Program-made: the position numbers and the translations under genes
The notes under the pieces: model-generated
Databases searched by the model: none
What the model was told of the DNA's origin: nothing
What the model saw: only the letters and a program-made list of their open reading frames with translations
Source of the DNA: an uncultured Flaviramulus sp.
Lineage (GTDB): Bacteria > Bacteroidota > Bacteroidia > Flavobacteriales > Flavobacteriaceae
Reading direction: 5' to 3'
Length of the DNA stretch: 64,000 nucleotides
Assembly: GCA_947487155.1 (NCBI GenBank)
Contig: CANKVS010000002.1
Coordinates: 62,001-126,000, forward strand
In this document: positions 52,201-61,196 of the stretch, in pieces
Numbering within the stretch: position 1 is the stretch's first letter
Layout of the letters: each line of letters starts with the position of its first letter

Positions 52201-53199
52201 ATGTCAAACATACACCAAGCTTTACAAGAGCGTATTTTAGTGCTAGATGGTGCCATGGGTACTATGTTGCAAGCCTATAAATTTTCAGAAGAAGATTTTA
52301 GAGGCGACCGCTTTAAAGATTACCCAACACCATTACAAGGAAATAACGATTTGCTGTCTATTACCCAACCAGAAGCTATTAAAACCATTCACGGTAAATA
52401 TTTTGAAGCAGGTGCAGATATTGTTGAAACCAATACGTTTTCTGGTACTACCATTGCTATGGCAGATTACCAAATGGAAGATCTGGTGTACGAGCTAAAT
52501 TACCAATCGGCTAAAATAGCAAAAGAAGTTGCTGAAGAGTTCACAGCAAAAGAACCACATAAACCCAGATTCGTAGCAGGTTCAATAGGACCTACAAATC
52601 GTACAGCAAGTATGTCGCCAGATGTTAACGACCCAGGATACAGAGCCGTTACCTTTGATGAATTACGCATTGCTTATAAACAACAAGTGGAAGCCTTAAT
52701 GGATGGTGGCGCAGATTTACTTTTAGTAGAAACTGTATTTGATACATTAAATGCAAAAGCAGCATTATTTGCTATTGAAGAAGTAAAAGAAGAACGTAAT
52801 ATTGATATTCCAATTATGCTAAGTGGAACCATTACAGATGCATCAGGAAGAACGTTATCAGGTCAAACTGCTGAAGCTTTTTTAATATCCGTATCACATA
52901 TTCCGCTGTTGTCTGTAGGGTTTAATTGCGCTTTAGGAGCCAATTTATTGCAACCACATTTAGAAGCTATTGCCCTTAAAACAGATTTTGCAATTTCGGC
53001 GCATCCCAATGCAGGTTTACCAAATGCTTTTGGCGAATACGATGAAACTCCAGAAGAAATGGGAGCACAAATTGAAGACTATTTAAAGAAAAATTTAATT
53101 AATATTATAGGCGGGTGCTGTGGTACATCGCCAGAACATATTCGAGTTATTGCAGATATTGCAGCAAAGTATAAACCGAGATTGGTTGCTAGTAATTAG
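52201..53199 (+). CDS. Methionine synthase part 1: homocysteine-binding domain
   Basis: A 332-residue stand-alone homocysteine S-methyltransferase domain, equal to the first module of Met[58 protein letters not shown] and the zinc-binding cysteines in [10 protein letters not shown] and [13 protein letters not shown] are present. It must work together with the downstream gene that codes the folate, cobalamin and activation modules. It is directly under a SAM-I riboswitch. Confidence 0.92.
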   Translation: MSNIHQALQERILVLDGAMGTMLQAYKFSEEDFRGDRFKDYPTPLQGNNDLLSITQPEAIKTIHGKYFEAGADIVETNTFSGTTIAMADYQMEDLVYELNYQSAKIAKEVAEEFTAKEPHKPRFVAGSIGPTNRTASMSPDVNDPGYRAVTFDELRIAYKQQVEALMDGGADLLLVETVFDTLNAKAALFAIEEVKEERNIDIPIMLSGTITDASGRTLSGQTAEAFLISVSHIPLLSVGFNCALGANLLQPHLEAIALKTDFAISAHPNAGLPNAFGEYDETPEEMGAQIEDYLKKNLINIIGGCCGTSPEHIRVIADIAAKYKPRLVASN

Positions 53200-53255
53200 T
53201 TAATGGCTATTAGTAATTAGCTAATGATTATTAGTTGTTTTTAAAAGAGTAAAAA

Positions 53256-53612
53256 ATGAAATCATATATAGAACTTGATGTTTGGGTTGAAGCTAGGAAA
53301 CTAGTAAGTGATGTATATTTAATAACCAATGATTTTCCAAAAGAAGAGATTTACGGAATTACAAATCAAATTAGAAGATGTTCAGTTTCCGTTCCATCTA
53401 ATATTGCGGAAGGTTGTGGAAGGCAAACACCAAAAGATATTATTCGTTTTTTGTATATATCAAGAGGTTCTTTATATGAATTAGAAACCCAATTATATCT
53501 TTCAAACGATTTGAAGTTTATCTCAGAAGAAAAATTAAATAATACATTATCTCAAATAGAAACTTATAAAAAGCTGCTTAATGGATTTATCAACTATTAC
53601 AAGAAATTATAA
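53256..53612 (+). CDS. Four-helix-bundle protein (23S rRNA intervening-sequence type)
   Basis: A 118-residue helical protein with the PF05635 pattern: [46 protein letters not shown] and [20 protein letters not shown]. It lies between the two parts of the split methionine synthase, with AT-rich repeats before it (TTAGTAATTAGCTAATG) and only two bases before part 2. Members of this family turn up at scattered sites, including within rRNA genes, and look mobile; their function is unknown. No methionine-related role is claimed. Confidence 0.87.
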   Translation: MKSYIELDVWVEARKLVSDVYLITNDFPKEEIYGITNQIRRCSVSVPSNIAEGCGRQTPKDIIRFLYISRGSLYELETQLYLSNDLKFISEEKLNNTLSQIETYKKLLNGFINYYKKL

Positions 53613-53614
53613 GT

Positions 53615-56314
53615 ATGAGTGATTCTAATAACCAAAAACGAATAACCATTAACCAAACCAAATACATGAGACTTTCTGGTTTAGAACCACTAATTCTAAA
53701 CGAGAACAGTAATTTTATAAATGTTGGTGAGCGTACTAATGTAGCAGGATCAAGAAAATTTCTTCGATTAATAAAAGAAGAAAAATTTGATGAAGCTTTA
53801 GATATAGCAAGGCATCAAGTTGATGGTGGCGCGCAAATTATAGACATTAATATGGACGATGGTCTTATTGATGGTAAAGAAGCCATGGTACGCTTTTTAA
53901 ACTTAATAGCTGCCGAACCAGATATTTGTCGTGTACCAATAATGATTGATAGTTCAAAATGGGAAATTATCAATGCAGGACTTCAAGTGGTTCAAGGAAA
54001 ATGCGTAGTGAATTCAATTTCATTAAAAGAAGGAGAAGAAAAGTTTATTTGGGAAGCAAAACAAATAAAACGCTATGGAGCAGCAGTTGTTGTAATGGCG
54101 TTTGATGAGGTTGGACAAGCCGATAATTATGAAAGACGTATTGAAATAGCTAAAAGATCGTATGATGTTTTAGTTAATAAAGTGGGCTTCCCATCAGAAG
54201 ATATAATATTCGATTTAAATATTTTTCCTGTAGCCACAGGAATGGAAGAACATCGCAAAAATGCTATCGATTTTATTGAAGCAACACGTTGGGTACGTGA
54301 AAATTTGCCAAACGTAAGTGTTAGTGGTGGGGTAAGTAATGTGTCATTTTCTTTTAGAGGAAATGATGGTGTTCGCGAAGCGATGCACTCGGTATTTCTT
54401 TATTATGCCATTCAAGCAGGAATGAATATGGGTATTGTAAATCCAGCACTTTTAGAGATTTATGATGACATTCCAAAAGATTTATTAGAGCATGTTGAAG
54501 ATGTTATTTTAGATAGAAGGGATGATGCTACAGAACGGCTATTAGATTTTGCTGAAACAGTAAAAGGATCTAAAGTTGAAAAAGGATTAGATTTATCATG
54601 GCGTGAAAATCCACTTCAAGATAGAATTACGCATGCCTTAGTAAAAGGTATTGATGCTTATATTATTGAAGATGTAGAGCAAGCACGACAAGAAGCAGAA
54701 AAACCAATAGAGGTTATTGAAGGGCACTTAATGATTGGGATGAATGTGGTAGGCGATTTGTTTGGAGCTGGTAAAATGTTTTTACCGCAAGTGGTAAAAT
54801 CGGCACGAGTTATGAAAAAAGCAGTAGGCTATTTAAATCCGTTTATTGAGGCTGAAAAAGGCGAAAAACAACAAGCTTTAGGTAAAGTTTTAATGGCAAC
54901 TGTAAAAGGCGATGTACACGATATAGGTAAAAATATTGTAAGCGTAGTTTTAGGCTGTAATAATTACGAAATAGTAGATTTAGGCGTTATGGTGCCGCCA
55001 GAAAAAATTATAGAAACTGCTAAAAAAGAGAATGTAGATGTTATTGGGCTGTCGGGTTTAATTACGCCGTCACTTGACGAAATGGTGTATTTAGCTAAAG
55101 AAATGGAACGTCAAAATTTTAAAGTTCCATTACTTATTGGTGGAGCTACAACATCCAAAGCACATACGGCTGTTAAAATAGATACACAATACAAAAATGC
55201 TGTGGTTCATGTAAACGATGCATCAAGAGCGGTTACTGTAGTAGGGGATTTGTTGAATAAAAAAACGGCTCATGAGTATGTAGCAAAAATGAAGAAAGAT
55301 TATGATGAATTTCGCGAAAAGTTTTTAAAACGCGGAAAAGAAAAATCATATATTTCTATAGCAGAAGCACGTAAAAAGAAATTTACTATTGATTGGGAAT
55401 TGGCAGAAATTATTAAGCCTAAAGAATTAGGTATTCAAATATTAAAGCAATTAAGTTTAAAAGCATTATTGCCTTTTATAGATTGGAGTCCGTTTTTTAG
55501 AAGTTGGGATTTACACGGTAAATATCCAGGCATTTTAAAAGATGAAGTTGTTGGCGAACAAGCAATGCAGTTATTTGAAGATGCACAAGAAATGATAACG
55601 CAAATTATCGCTAAACAGCTTTTTAAACCTAAAGCTGTTTTTGGATTGTTTGAAGCTAATACTATTAATGATGATGATATTTCTATTCAGAAAAAAGGAA
55701 AAGAAATAGCTGTTTTTAGAACGCTGCGTCAGCAATTAAAAAAACGAGAAGGTATTCCAAATCATGCATTGGCAGATTTTGTTGCGCCAAAAGAAACTGG
55801 TAAAACAGATTATATGGGTGTATTTTGTACGGCTATTTTTGGAGCTCAAGAATTAGCAACATTTTATAAAGAAAGAGAGGATGATTATAATGCGATTATG
55901 GCACAAGCTATAGCCGATCGATTTGCCGAAGCTTTTGCTGAATATTTGCATAAACAAATTAGAATAAAACATTGGGGTTACGGCGCTGATGAAAATTTAA
56001 CCAACGACGATTTAATTAAAGAAAGTTATAAAGGTATTAGACCAGCACCGGGTTATCCAGCATGTCCAGACCATTTAGAAAAGGAAACCATTTGGGAGCT
56101 GCTTGATGTTGAAAAATTAATAGGCGTAACGCTTACCGAAAGTTTAGCCATGTGGCCAGCAGCAGCGGTTTCGGGATATTATTTTGGTAACCCAGAAGCT
56201 AAATATTTTGGTTTAGGTAAAATTACTGACGACCAGGTAACCGATTTTGCAGAACGAAAAGGAATTACAAAAGAAAAAGCAAGAAAGTGGTTGCATCCTA
56301 ATTTGGCGGAATAA
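53615..56314 (+). CDS. metH: Methionine synthase part 2: folate, cobalamin and activation domains
   Basis: An 899-residue protein corresponding to MetH without the first module. The pterin-binding barrel has [18 protein letters not shown] and [18 protein letters not shown]. The B12 domain has the cobalt-ligand motif [35 protein letters not shown] and [14 protein letters not shown]. The C-terminal activation domain, which binds SAM, has [19 protein letters not shown] and [16 protein letters not shown]. Length agrees with E. coli MetH minus about 330 residues. It probably pairs with part 1 as a two-subunit enzyme. Confidence 0.93.
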   Translation: MSDSNNQKRITINQTKYMRLSGLEPLILNENSNFINVGERTNVAGSRKFLRLIKEEKFDEALDIARHQVDGGAQIIDINMDDGLIDGKEAMVRFLNLIAAEPDICRVPIMIDSSKWEIINAGLQVVQGKCVVNSISLKEGEEKFIWEAKQIKRYGAAVVVMAFDEVGQADNYERRIEIAKRSYDVLVNKVGFPSEDIIFDLNIFPVATGMEEHRKNAIDFIEATRWVRENLPNVSVSGGVSNVSFSFRGNDGVREAMHSVFLYYAIQAGMNMGIVNPALLEIYDDIPKDLLEHVEDVILDRRDDATERLLDFAETVKGSKVEKGLDLSWRENPLQDRITHALVKGIDAYIIEDVEQARQEAEKPIEVIEGHLMIGMNVVGDLFGAGKMFLPQVVKSARVMKKAVGYLNPFIEAEKGEKQQALGKVLMATVKGDVHDIGKNIVSVVLGCNNYEIVDLGVMVPPEKIIETAKKENVDVIGLSGLITPSLDEMVYLAKEMERQNFKVPLLIGGATTSKAHTAVKIDTQYKNAVVHVNDASRAVTVVGDLLNKKTAHEYVAKMKKDYDEFREKFLKRGKEKSYISIAEARKKKFTIDWELAEIIKPKELGIQILKQLSLKALLPFIDWSPFFRSWDLHGKYPGILKDEVVGEQAMQLFEDAQEMITQIIAKQLFKPKAVFGLFEANTINDDDISIQKKGKEIAVFRTLRQQLKKREGIPNHALADFVAPKETGKTDYMGVFCTAIFGAQELATFYKEREDDYNAIMAQAIADRFAEAFAEYLHKQIRIKHWGYGADENLTNDDLIKESYKGIRPAPGYPACPDHLEKETIWELLDVEKLIGVTLTESLAMWPAAAVSGYYFGNPEAKYFGLGKITDDQVTDFAERKGITKEKARKWLHPNLAE

Positions 56315-56331
56315 AAAGCCCTCCTAATCTC

Positions 56332-56450
56332 TCCATTTCGACTGCGCTCAATACAGGCTCGGGGAGGAATGGATTGTGGATAAAAAAAGTAATTGAGTGT
56401 GTGTTCCCCTCCTTTGGAGGGGCTAGGGGAGGATTTAGAGCAAGAGTGGA
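56332..56450. repeat. Repeat cluster before metF, left part
   Basis: The 321-base metH-metF gap has no gene and is built of repeats. This part holds a TTTCGACTGCGCTCAA motif (about 56334-56350) inside a CTCTCC...GGGGAGG stem and a CCCCTCCTTTGGAGGGG hairpin with AGGGGAGG tail (56405-56432). Confidence 0.6.
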
Positions 56451-56557
56451 GCGTTAGCGATTGCAGTGGAAAGCCCACAGCGAGGTATAAGCGAGGACTT
56501 GTAACGTAAAGCGCGACCACTTGTACTGAACGTAGTCGAAGTATTGTGGTAACGCCC
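56451..56557 (+). repeat. Interspersed repeat GCGTTAGC...GGTAACGCCC, copy 3
   Basis: The longest of three copies: GCGTTAGCGATTGCAGTGGA AAGCCCACAGCGAGG opens it and GTGGTAACGCCC closes it. Its first 55 bases are close to identical with copy 1 (18982-19063); an added TGAACGTAGTCGAAGTA motif explains the greater length. Confidence 0.72.
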
Positions 56558-56600
56558 AAAAAAGAATAAAATATTAAAAAACAATAAAATTAACCTAAGT

Positions 56601-56632
56601 AATTCCCTTCCTTTGGAGGGGTTAGGGGAGGC
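56601..56632 (+). repeat. CCTTTGGAGGGG hairpin repeat at the metF start
   Basis: CCCTTCCTTTGGAGGGG and GTTAGGGGAGG end three bases before the metF ATG. The purine-rich AGGGGAGG is well placed to act as a ribosome binding site, as at argB. Confidence 0.55.
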
Positions 56633-56635
56633 ATT

Positions 56636-57589
56636 ATGAAAGTAACAGAACATTTAAAGAAAGCCAACGGAAAAACATTGTTTTCGTTTGAAATTATTCC
56701 ACCGCAAAAAGGAAGAAATATTCAGGAATTATATAATAATATAGACCCTTTAATGGAGTTTAATCCGCCGTTTATTGATGTAACAACTTCGCGAGAAGAG
56801 TTTGTTTATATTGAGAAAGAAGGGTTGTTTGATAGAAAAATTACCAGAATGCGCCCAGGGACTTTAGGTATTTGTGCAGCTATAAAACATAAGTATAATG
56901 TAGATACGGTACCGCATGTTTTATGTGGTGGGTTTACCAAAGAAGAGACAGAATATTTGTTGGTTGACTGCCATTATTTAGGAATAAATAATGTGATGGC
57001 ATTACGTGGTGATGCTATGAAAGGTGAACAATATTTTAAAGCTACAAAAGGCGGGCATGCCTATGCTACCGAGTTAGTGGGGCAAATTCAGAATTTAAAT
57101 ACGGGTCAGTATTTGCATGATAATATTGATGCTGATGATAAAGCCGATTTTTGTATTGGTGTTGCTGGATACCCAGAAAAACATTTAGAAGCACCATCAA
57201 TGAAAAGTGATTTAAAACGATTAAAAGAAAAAGTTGATGCAGGTGCCGATTATGTGGTGACTCAAATGTTTTTTGATAATCAGAAGTATTTTGATTTTGT
57301 TGAAGCTGCCAAAAAAGAGGGGATTACCGTTCCTATTATTCCAGGAATTAAACCTATTGCAGTAAAGCGTCATTTACAATTATTACCTCAAGTTTTTAAA
57401 ATAGACTTGCCAGAAACTTTAATTGCAGAAGTTGATAAATGTACAGACAATAAACAAGTAAGACAAGTAGGTGTAGAGTGGTGTATACAACAATCTAAAG
57501 AATTATTAGATGCTGGCGTACCAGTATTACATTATTATTCTATGGGTAAAAGTGATAATATAAAAGCGATAGCTTCTAAGATATTTTAA
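56636..57589 (+). CDS. metF: Methylenetetrahydrofolate reductase
   Basis: A 317-residue FAD-dependent reductase. TLFSFEIIPPQKGRNIQELY, PPFIDVTTS, VPHVLCGGFTKEETEYLL, NVMALRGD, FCIGVAGYPEKHLEAPS and YVVTQMFFDNQKYFDFV fit MetF. It supplies 5-methyltetrahydrofolate to the methionine synthase encoded just upstream and completes the SAM-riboswitch methionine unit if read through. The start codon is preceded by a purine-rich repeat. Confidence 0.93.
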   Translation: MKVTEHLKKANGKTLFSFEIIPPQKGRNIQELYNNIDPLMEFNPPFIDVTTSREEFVYIEKEGLFDRKITRMRPGTLGICAAIKHKYNVDTVPHVLCGGFTKEETEYLLVDCHYLGINNVMALRGDAMKGEQYFKATKGGHAYATELVGQIQNLNTGQYLHDNIDADDKADFCIGVAGYPEKHLEAPSMKSDLKRLKEKVDAGADYVVTQMFFDNQKYFDFVEAAKKEGITVPIIPGIKPIAVKRHLQLLPQVFKIDLPETLIAEVDKCTDNKQVRQVGVEWCIQQSKELLDAGVPVLHYYSMGKSDNIKAIASKIF

Positions 57590-57626
57590 ATATTCTGTTA
57601 CATTTGCGGTAAAAGCAAACCTGTTA

Positions 57627-58727
57627 ATGAAGTTATTTTTTACCTGTATTTTTTGTGCAGTTAGTTATGTGTCGTTTTCTCAAGAAAAAGAACATACATT
57701 GTATTTAGATATTAACTATTTTAAGGGTAATATTGCGTTACATAATAACGATATTCTTCATTTAATACAAGGGCATCCTGAAGGTTTTATTTTAAGTTGG
57801 AGCAAAAAAACCTATGGTTTTAATGCTTGGGAACAACGTTTTAATTATCCCGATTATGGTGTGTCTTTTGCTTATCAAAACCTGAAAAATGATGTTTTAG
57901 GAAATGTATCATCGCTTTATGCGCATTATAATTTCTATTTTTTAAAACGAAATTTAATGATGCGTATTGGTCAAGGACTTGCCATTACTACCAATCCGTA
58001 CAATAAAGAAGAGAATTTTAGAAACATTGCTTTTGGCTCGAAACTAATGAGTAGTACCTATGTGATGCTTAACTATAAGAAGGAGCGTATAATTAATAAT
58101 TTAGGGCTACAAGCAGGATTATCTCTTATTCATTATTCCAATGCTAATGTAAAAGCACCAAATACGAGCATAAATGCGTTAACACTCAATTTAGGGGTAA
58201 CATATAATCTAGACGACGAAGAATTAGAATATAAAACAGCACCGACCGATAGTATTAAAAAGAAATTTACCGAACCCATAAAATATAATTTAGCATTTAG
58301 AAGTGGAATTAATGAAAGTGATGTTGTTGGTAGCGGGCAATTTCCGTTTTATATTTTTTCTGCTTATGCAGATAAAAGAATTAATGTAAAAAGTGCATTC
58401 CAATTTGGAACCGATGTGCTTTTTTCAAATTTTTTAAAAGAATTAATTGCATATCAAAGTGTTGCATTTCCAGAGAATAATGTTATTGGTAATGAAGATT
58501 ATAAACGTGTAGGGGTTTTTGCTGGTCATGAGTTATTTATTAATAAAACATCGTTAATAACCCAGTTGGGATACTATGTGTATTATCCATTTGATTTTGA
58601 AGGAAGAACATATTTTAGAGTTGGACTGAAACGTTATTTTACTAATAAGTGGTTTGGAGCTTTAACATTAAAATCGCATGGAGCAAAAGCTGAAGCGGTG
58701 GAATTTGGAATTGGTATTAGATTGTAG
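57627..58727 (+). CDS. PagL-like acyloxyacyl hydrolase (lipid A deacylase), outer membrane
   Basis: A 366-residue protein with signal peptide (FFTCIFCAVSYVSFS) and beta-strand-rich sequence typical of an outer-membrane barrel. The segment GLQAGLSLIHYSNANVKAPN TSINALTLNLGV contains the His-x-Ser pair and Asn of the PagL family active site. It is longer than PagL (about 150-170 residues), with a C-terminal half that could be further strands. It probably removes an acyl chain from lipid A or a related lipid; the substrate is not shown. Confidence 0.72.
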   Translation: MKLFFTCIFCAVSYVSFSQEKEHTLYLDINYFKGNIALHNNDILHLIQGHPEGFILSWSKKTYGFNAWEQRFNYPDYGVSFAYQNLKNDVLGNVSSLYAHYNFYFLKRNLMMRIGQGLAITTNPYNKEENFRNIAFGSKLMSSTYVMLNYKKERIINNLGLQAGLSLIHYSNANVKAPNTSINALTLNLGVTYNLDDEELEYKTAPTDSIKKKFTEPIKYNLAFRSGINESDVVGSGQFPFYIFSAYADKRINVKSAFQFGTDVLFSNFLKELIAYQSVAFPENNVIGNEDYKRVGVFAGHELFINKTSLITQLGYYVYYPFDFEGRTYFRVGLKRYFTNKWFGALTLKSHGAKAEAVEFGIGIRL

Positions 58728-58733
58728 TTACCA

Positions 58734-58800
58734 ATTCCTGCGAAAGCAGGAATCTTTTAAATTGAATCTAAAAATATAAGTGGATTTCTGCTTTCGCAGT
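58734..58800. repeat. ATTCCTGCGAAAGCAGGAAT repeat pair
   Basis: A perfect GAAA-loop hairpin (58734-58753) is followed 30 bases later by an inverted relative (GGATTTCTGCTTTCGCAG, about 58783-58799). This is a widespread flavobacterial intergenic repeat; it may end transcription between the PagL-like and VOC genes. Confidence 0.6.
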
Positions 58801-58829
58801 GTTTAGAGTAAAACTAAGGTTATAATATT

Positions 58830-59255
58830 ATGGAACAAAGGTTAACTATAATTACTCTTGGGGTTGAAGATTTAAAAATGGCTTCAGAATTTTATGAAAA
58901 AAAGTTTGGTTGGGAAAAGATGAAATCGAGTAATGAGTTTATTAGCTTTTTTCAATTAAATGGCATTTTGTTATCTCTTTATCCAAAAGGTAAATTAGCA
59001 GAAGACGCTACTGTTTCTTCAAAAGGAAGTGGGTTTAAAGGATTTACTTTAGCATTTAATGCAAGAACAAAGGAAGAAGTTGATGAGTTAATTGACACAC
59101 TAGAATCTAAAGGTGTGAAAATTATTAAAAAACCTAAAACTGCTCTTTGGGGAGGTTATAGTGGATATATTGCAGACCTTGATCAGAATTTATGGGAAAT
59201 AGCATTTAATCCGTATTTATCTTTAGATGAAAACGGAAATGCTATTGAAGAGTAG
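58830..59255 (+). CDS. VOC-superfamily (glyoxalase-like) protein
   Basis: A 141-residue protein with the paired beta-alpha-beta3 modules of the VOC fold: RLTIITLGVEDLKMASEFYEKKFGWEK in two parts, FISFFQLNGILLSLYPK, then GFTLAFNARTKEEVDELIDT and GGYSGYIADLDQNLWEIAFNP with the usual metal-site Glu. VOC proteins act as lyases, dioxygenases or resistance proteins; nothing nearby tells which. It is preceded by a repeat pair and seems independently transcribed. Confidence 0.83.
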   Translation: MEQRLTIITLGVEDLKMASEFYEKKFGWEKMKSSNEFISFFQLNGILLSLYPKGKLAEDATVSSKGSGFKGFTLAFNARTKEEVDELIDTLESKGVKIIKKPKTALWGGYSGYIADLDQNLWEIAFNPYLSLDENGNAIEE

Positions 59256-59274
59256 TTGGGTTAGAATATTAAAC

Positions 59275-60021
59275 ATGACAAAAATAAAATACATATTAAT
59301 TCTGTTATTAACTTTTGCTTGCGACAGTGAAAATGCAGCCGACTGTTTTCAAAAAACAGGAGCTATAATTCAGCAAGACATAGCGGTTGATGCTTTTGAT
59401 AAAATATTAGTTAACCGAGATATTGAATTGATTATTAAAGAAGGCGCGGAACAAAAAATCATCATTGAAACTGGGGAAAACTTATTAAATGATGTTAAAG
59501 CTAAAGTAGTAGACGGAAAACTAACCCTCACTGATAATAACAGTTGTAATTATGTTAGAAGTTATGGTATTACTAAAATATATATAACCTCGCCAAATAT
59601 TACAGAAATTAGAAGTTCAACACAATATGATATAAGTTCTAACGGTGTTTTAACCTACCCTAGTTTAACCATATTGTCTGAAGATTTTGGAGCACCAGAT
59701 ACATTTACTAACGGAAATTTTAGACTACAAATTGATAACACTACTTTTAGAGTAGTGTTTAATAACTTATCAAATTGTTTTATTTCTGGGAAAACGAATA
59801 ACTTGAATATTACATTTGCAGCAGGAACCTCTCGTTTTGAAGGACGAAATTTGATAGCAGAAAATGTTCAACTATGGAACAGGAGTGCTAATGATATGAT
59901 TGTAAATCCGCAACAAGAAATAAAAGGCAAAATATCAGGGACAGGCCATGTGATTTCTGTAAATAAACCGCCTGTTGTTGAGGTGGAAGAAGTGTATAAA
60001 GGCCGATTAATTTTTGAATAA
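59275..60021 (+). CDS. Head-GIN (DUF2807) domain lipoprotein
   Basis: A 248-residue lipoprotein: the N-terminus (KYILILLLTFAC) ends in a lipobox cysteine near residue 15. The rest is a repetitive beta-rich DUF2807 auto-transporter-like domain, with FDKILVNRDIELIIKEG at its start and repeated short strands (KIYITSPNITEIRSSTQYDI, LNITFAAGTSRFEGRNLIAE). The frame opens 16 codons earlier inside the VOC gene, but ATG 59275 gives the proper signal peptide. Its 3' end overlaps ackA (opposite strand) by 15 bases. Function is unknown. Confidence 0.82.
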   Translation: MTKIKYILILLLTFACDSENAADCFQKTGAIIQQDIAVDAFDKILVNRDIELIIKEGAEQKIIIETGENLLNDVKAKVVDGKLTLTDNNSCNYVRSYGITKIYITSPNITEIRSSTQYDISSNGVLTYPSLTILSEDFGAPDTFTNGNFRLQIDNTTFRVVFNNLSNCFISGKTNNLNITFAAGTSRFEGRNLIAENVQLWNRSANDMIVNPQQEIKGKISGTGHVISVNKPPVVEVEEVYKGRLIFE

Positions 60022-61194
60022 ACCAACAGCTTGTTTTGCTATTTCTAATTCTTCATTGGTAGGAATTACTAAAATTTTAACTTTAGAATTATCATTATTT
60101 ATAGGGTTAATGCTTTTAGATTTTAATTTATTTTTTTCATCATCTAATTGAATACCTAAAAAATCTAAGTCTTCACAAATCATTTTCCGCATTAATTCAG
60201 AGTTTTCACCAATACCAGCAGTAAATACAATGGCGTCTAATCCATTTAAAATAGCTGTATAACTACCAATATACTTTTTTATGCGATAGGTGTTTATTTG
60301 TAAAGCTAGTTGGCAATTTATATTTCCGTTTTTTGCTTCGTTTTCAATGTCTCTTAAATCGCTAAACCCAGTAAGTCCAAGCATGCCACTTTCTTTTTGC
60401 AGTAAGTTGTTTATTTCATTTAGACTAAGATTCTGTTTTTTTGCTAAATAAAAAATAATAGCAGGATCAATATCCCCAGAGCGAGTACCCATAACCAAAC
60501 CACTTACGGGCGAAAACCCTAAAGAATGATCAATGCTTTTTCCATTTTTTATGGCTGTCATACTACAACCGTTGCCTAAATGAATGGTTATTATTTTTGA
60601 ATCTTTTTTACCTAAATATTCAATAGCTTTTTCAGAAACGTATTTATGACTTGTGCCGTGAAATCCATATAAACGAATTTTATGTGTATTGGCAAACGTA
60701 TTTGGGATGGCATATCTATAAGCGTGTTCTGGAATAGATTGATGGAATGCCGTATCGAAAACAGCTACTTGTTTGGCATTAGGAAAAATATCCTCAGCAA
60801 CTTCAATGCCTTGTAAATTAGCAGGATTGTGAAGCGGCGCTAGAGAAGATAGGGCTTTTATTTTTTCTTTTACACGAGTTGTTATTTCTGTAGTGTCACT
60901 AAAATGTTTTCCCCCGTGTACCACACGATGCCCAACAATAGAAATGTCGTTAGCAGATTTTATAACTCCCGTTTTTTTATCTAAAAGTTGTTCAGCTAAA
61001 AGATTTAACCCTATTTTATGGTTTAAGATTGAGGTTTCTAAAGCAATGGTTTTATTTGCAGTTTTAAATTTGAATATTGCATCGTCAAAACCAATACGTT
61101 CTATTAAACCAGAGCATATAATGGTTTCATTAGGCATTGAGAATAGTTGAAACTTTATAGATGAACTTCCGGAGTTTAAAATTAGTACTTGCAT
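60007..61194 (-). CDS. ackA: Acetate kinase
   Basis: A 395-residue ASKHA-fold kinase. LILNSGSSSIKFQLF is the N-terminal signature, GHRVVHGGKHFSDTTEI, VFDTAFHQSIPEHAYRYAIP, RLYGFHGTSHKYVSEKAIEY and ITIHLGNGCSMTAIKNGKS follow, all conserved in AckA. It converts acetyl phosphate to acetate with ATP formation. It lies two bases after pta on the same strand. Confidence 0.94.
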   Translation of the reverse strand: MQVLILNSGSSSIKFQLFSMPNETIICSGLIERIGFDDAIFKFKTANKTIALETSILNHKIGLNLLAEQLLDKKTGVIKSANDISIVGHRVVHGGKHFSDTTEITTRVKEKIKALSSLAPLHNPANLQGIEVAEDIFPNAKQVAVFDTAFHQSIPEHAYRYAIPNTFANTHKIRLYGFHGTSHKYVSEKAIEYLGKKDSKIITIHLGNGCSMTAIKNGKSIDHSLGFSPVSGLVMGTRSGDIDPAIIFYLAKKQNLSLNEINNLLQKESGMLGLTGFSDLRDIENEAKNGNINCQLALQINTYRIKKYIGSYTAILNGLDAIVFTAGIGENSELMRKMICEDLDFLGIQLDDEKNKLKSKSINPINNDNSKVKILVIPTNEELEIAKQAVGLFKN

Positions 61195-61196
61195 AT

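Noticed and set aside
59227-59274. Longer head-GIN protein starting inside the VOC gene
   Set aside because: It would bury the lipoprotein signal sequence; the start at 59275 places it at the N-terminus.
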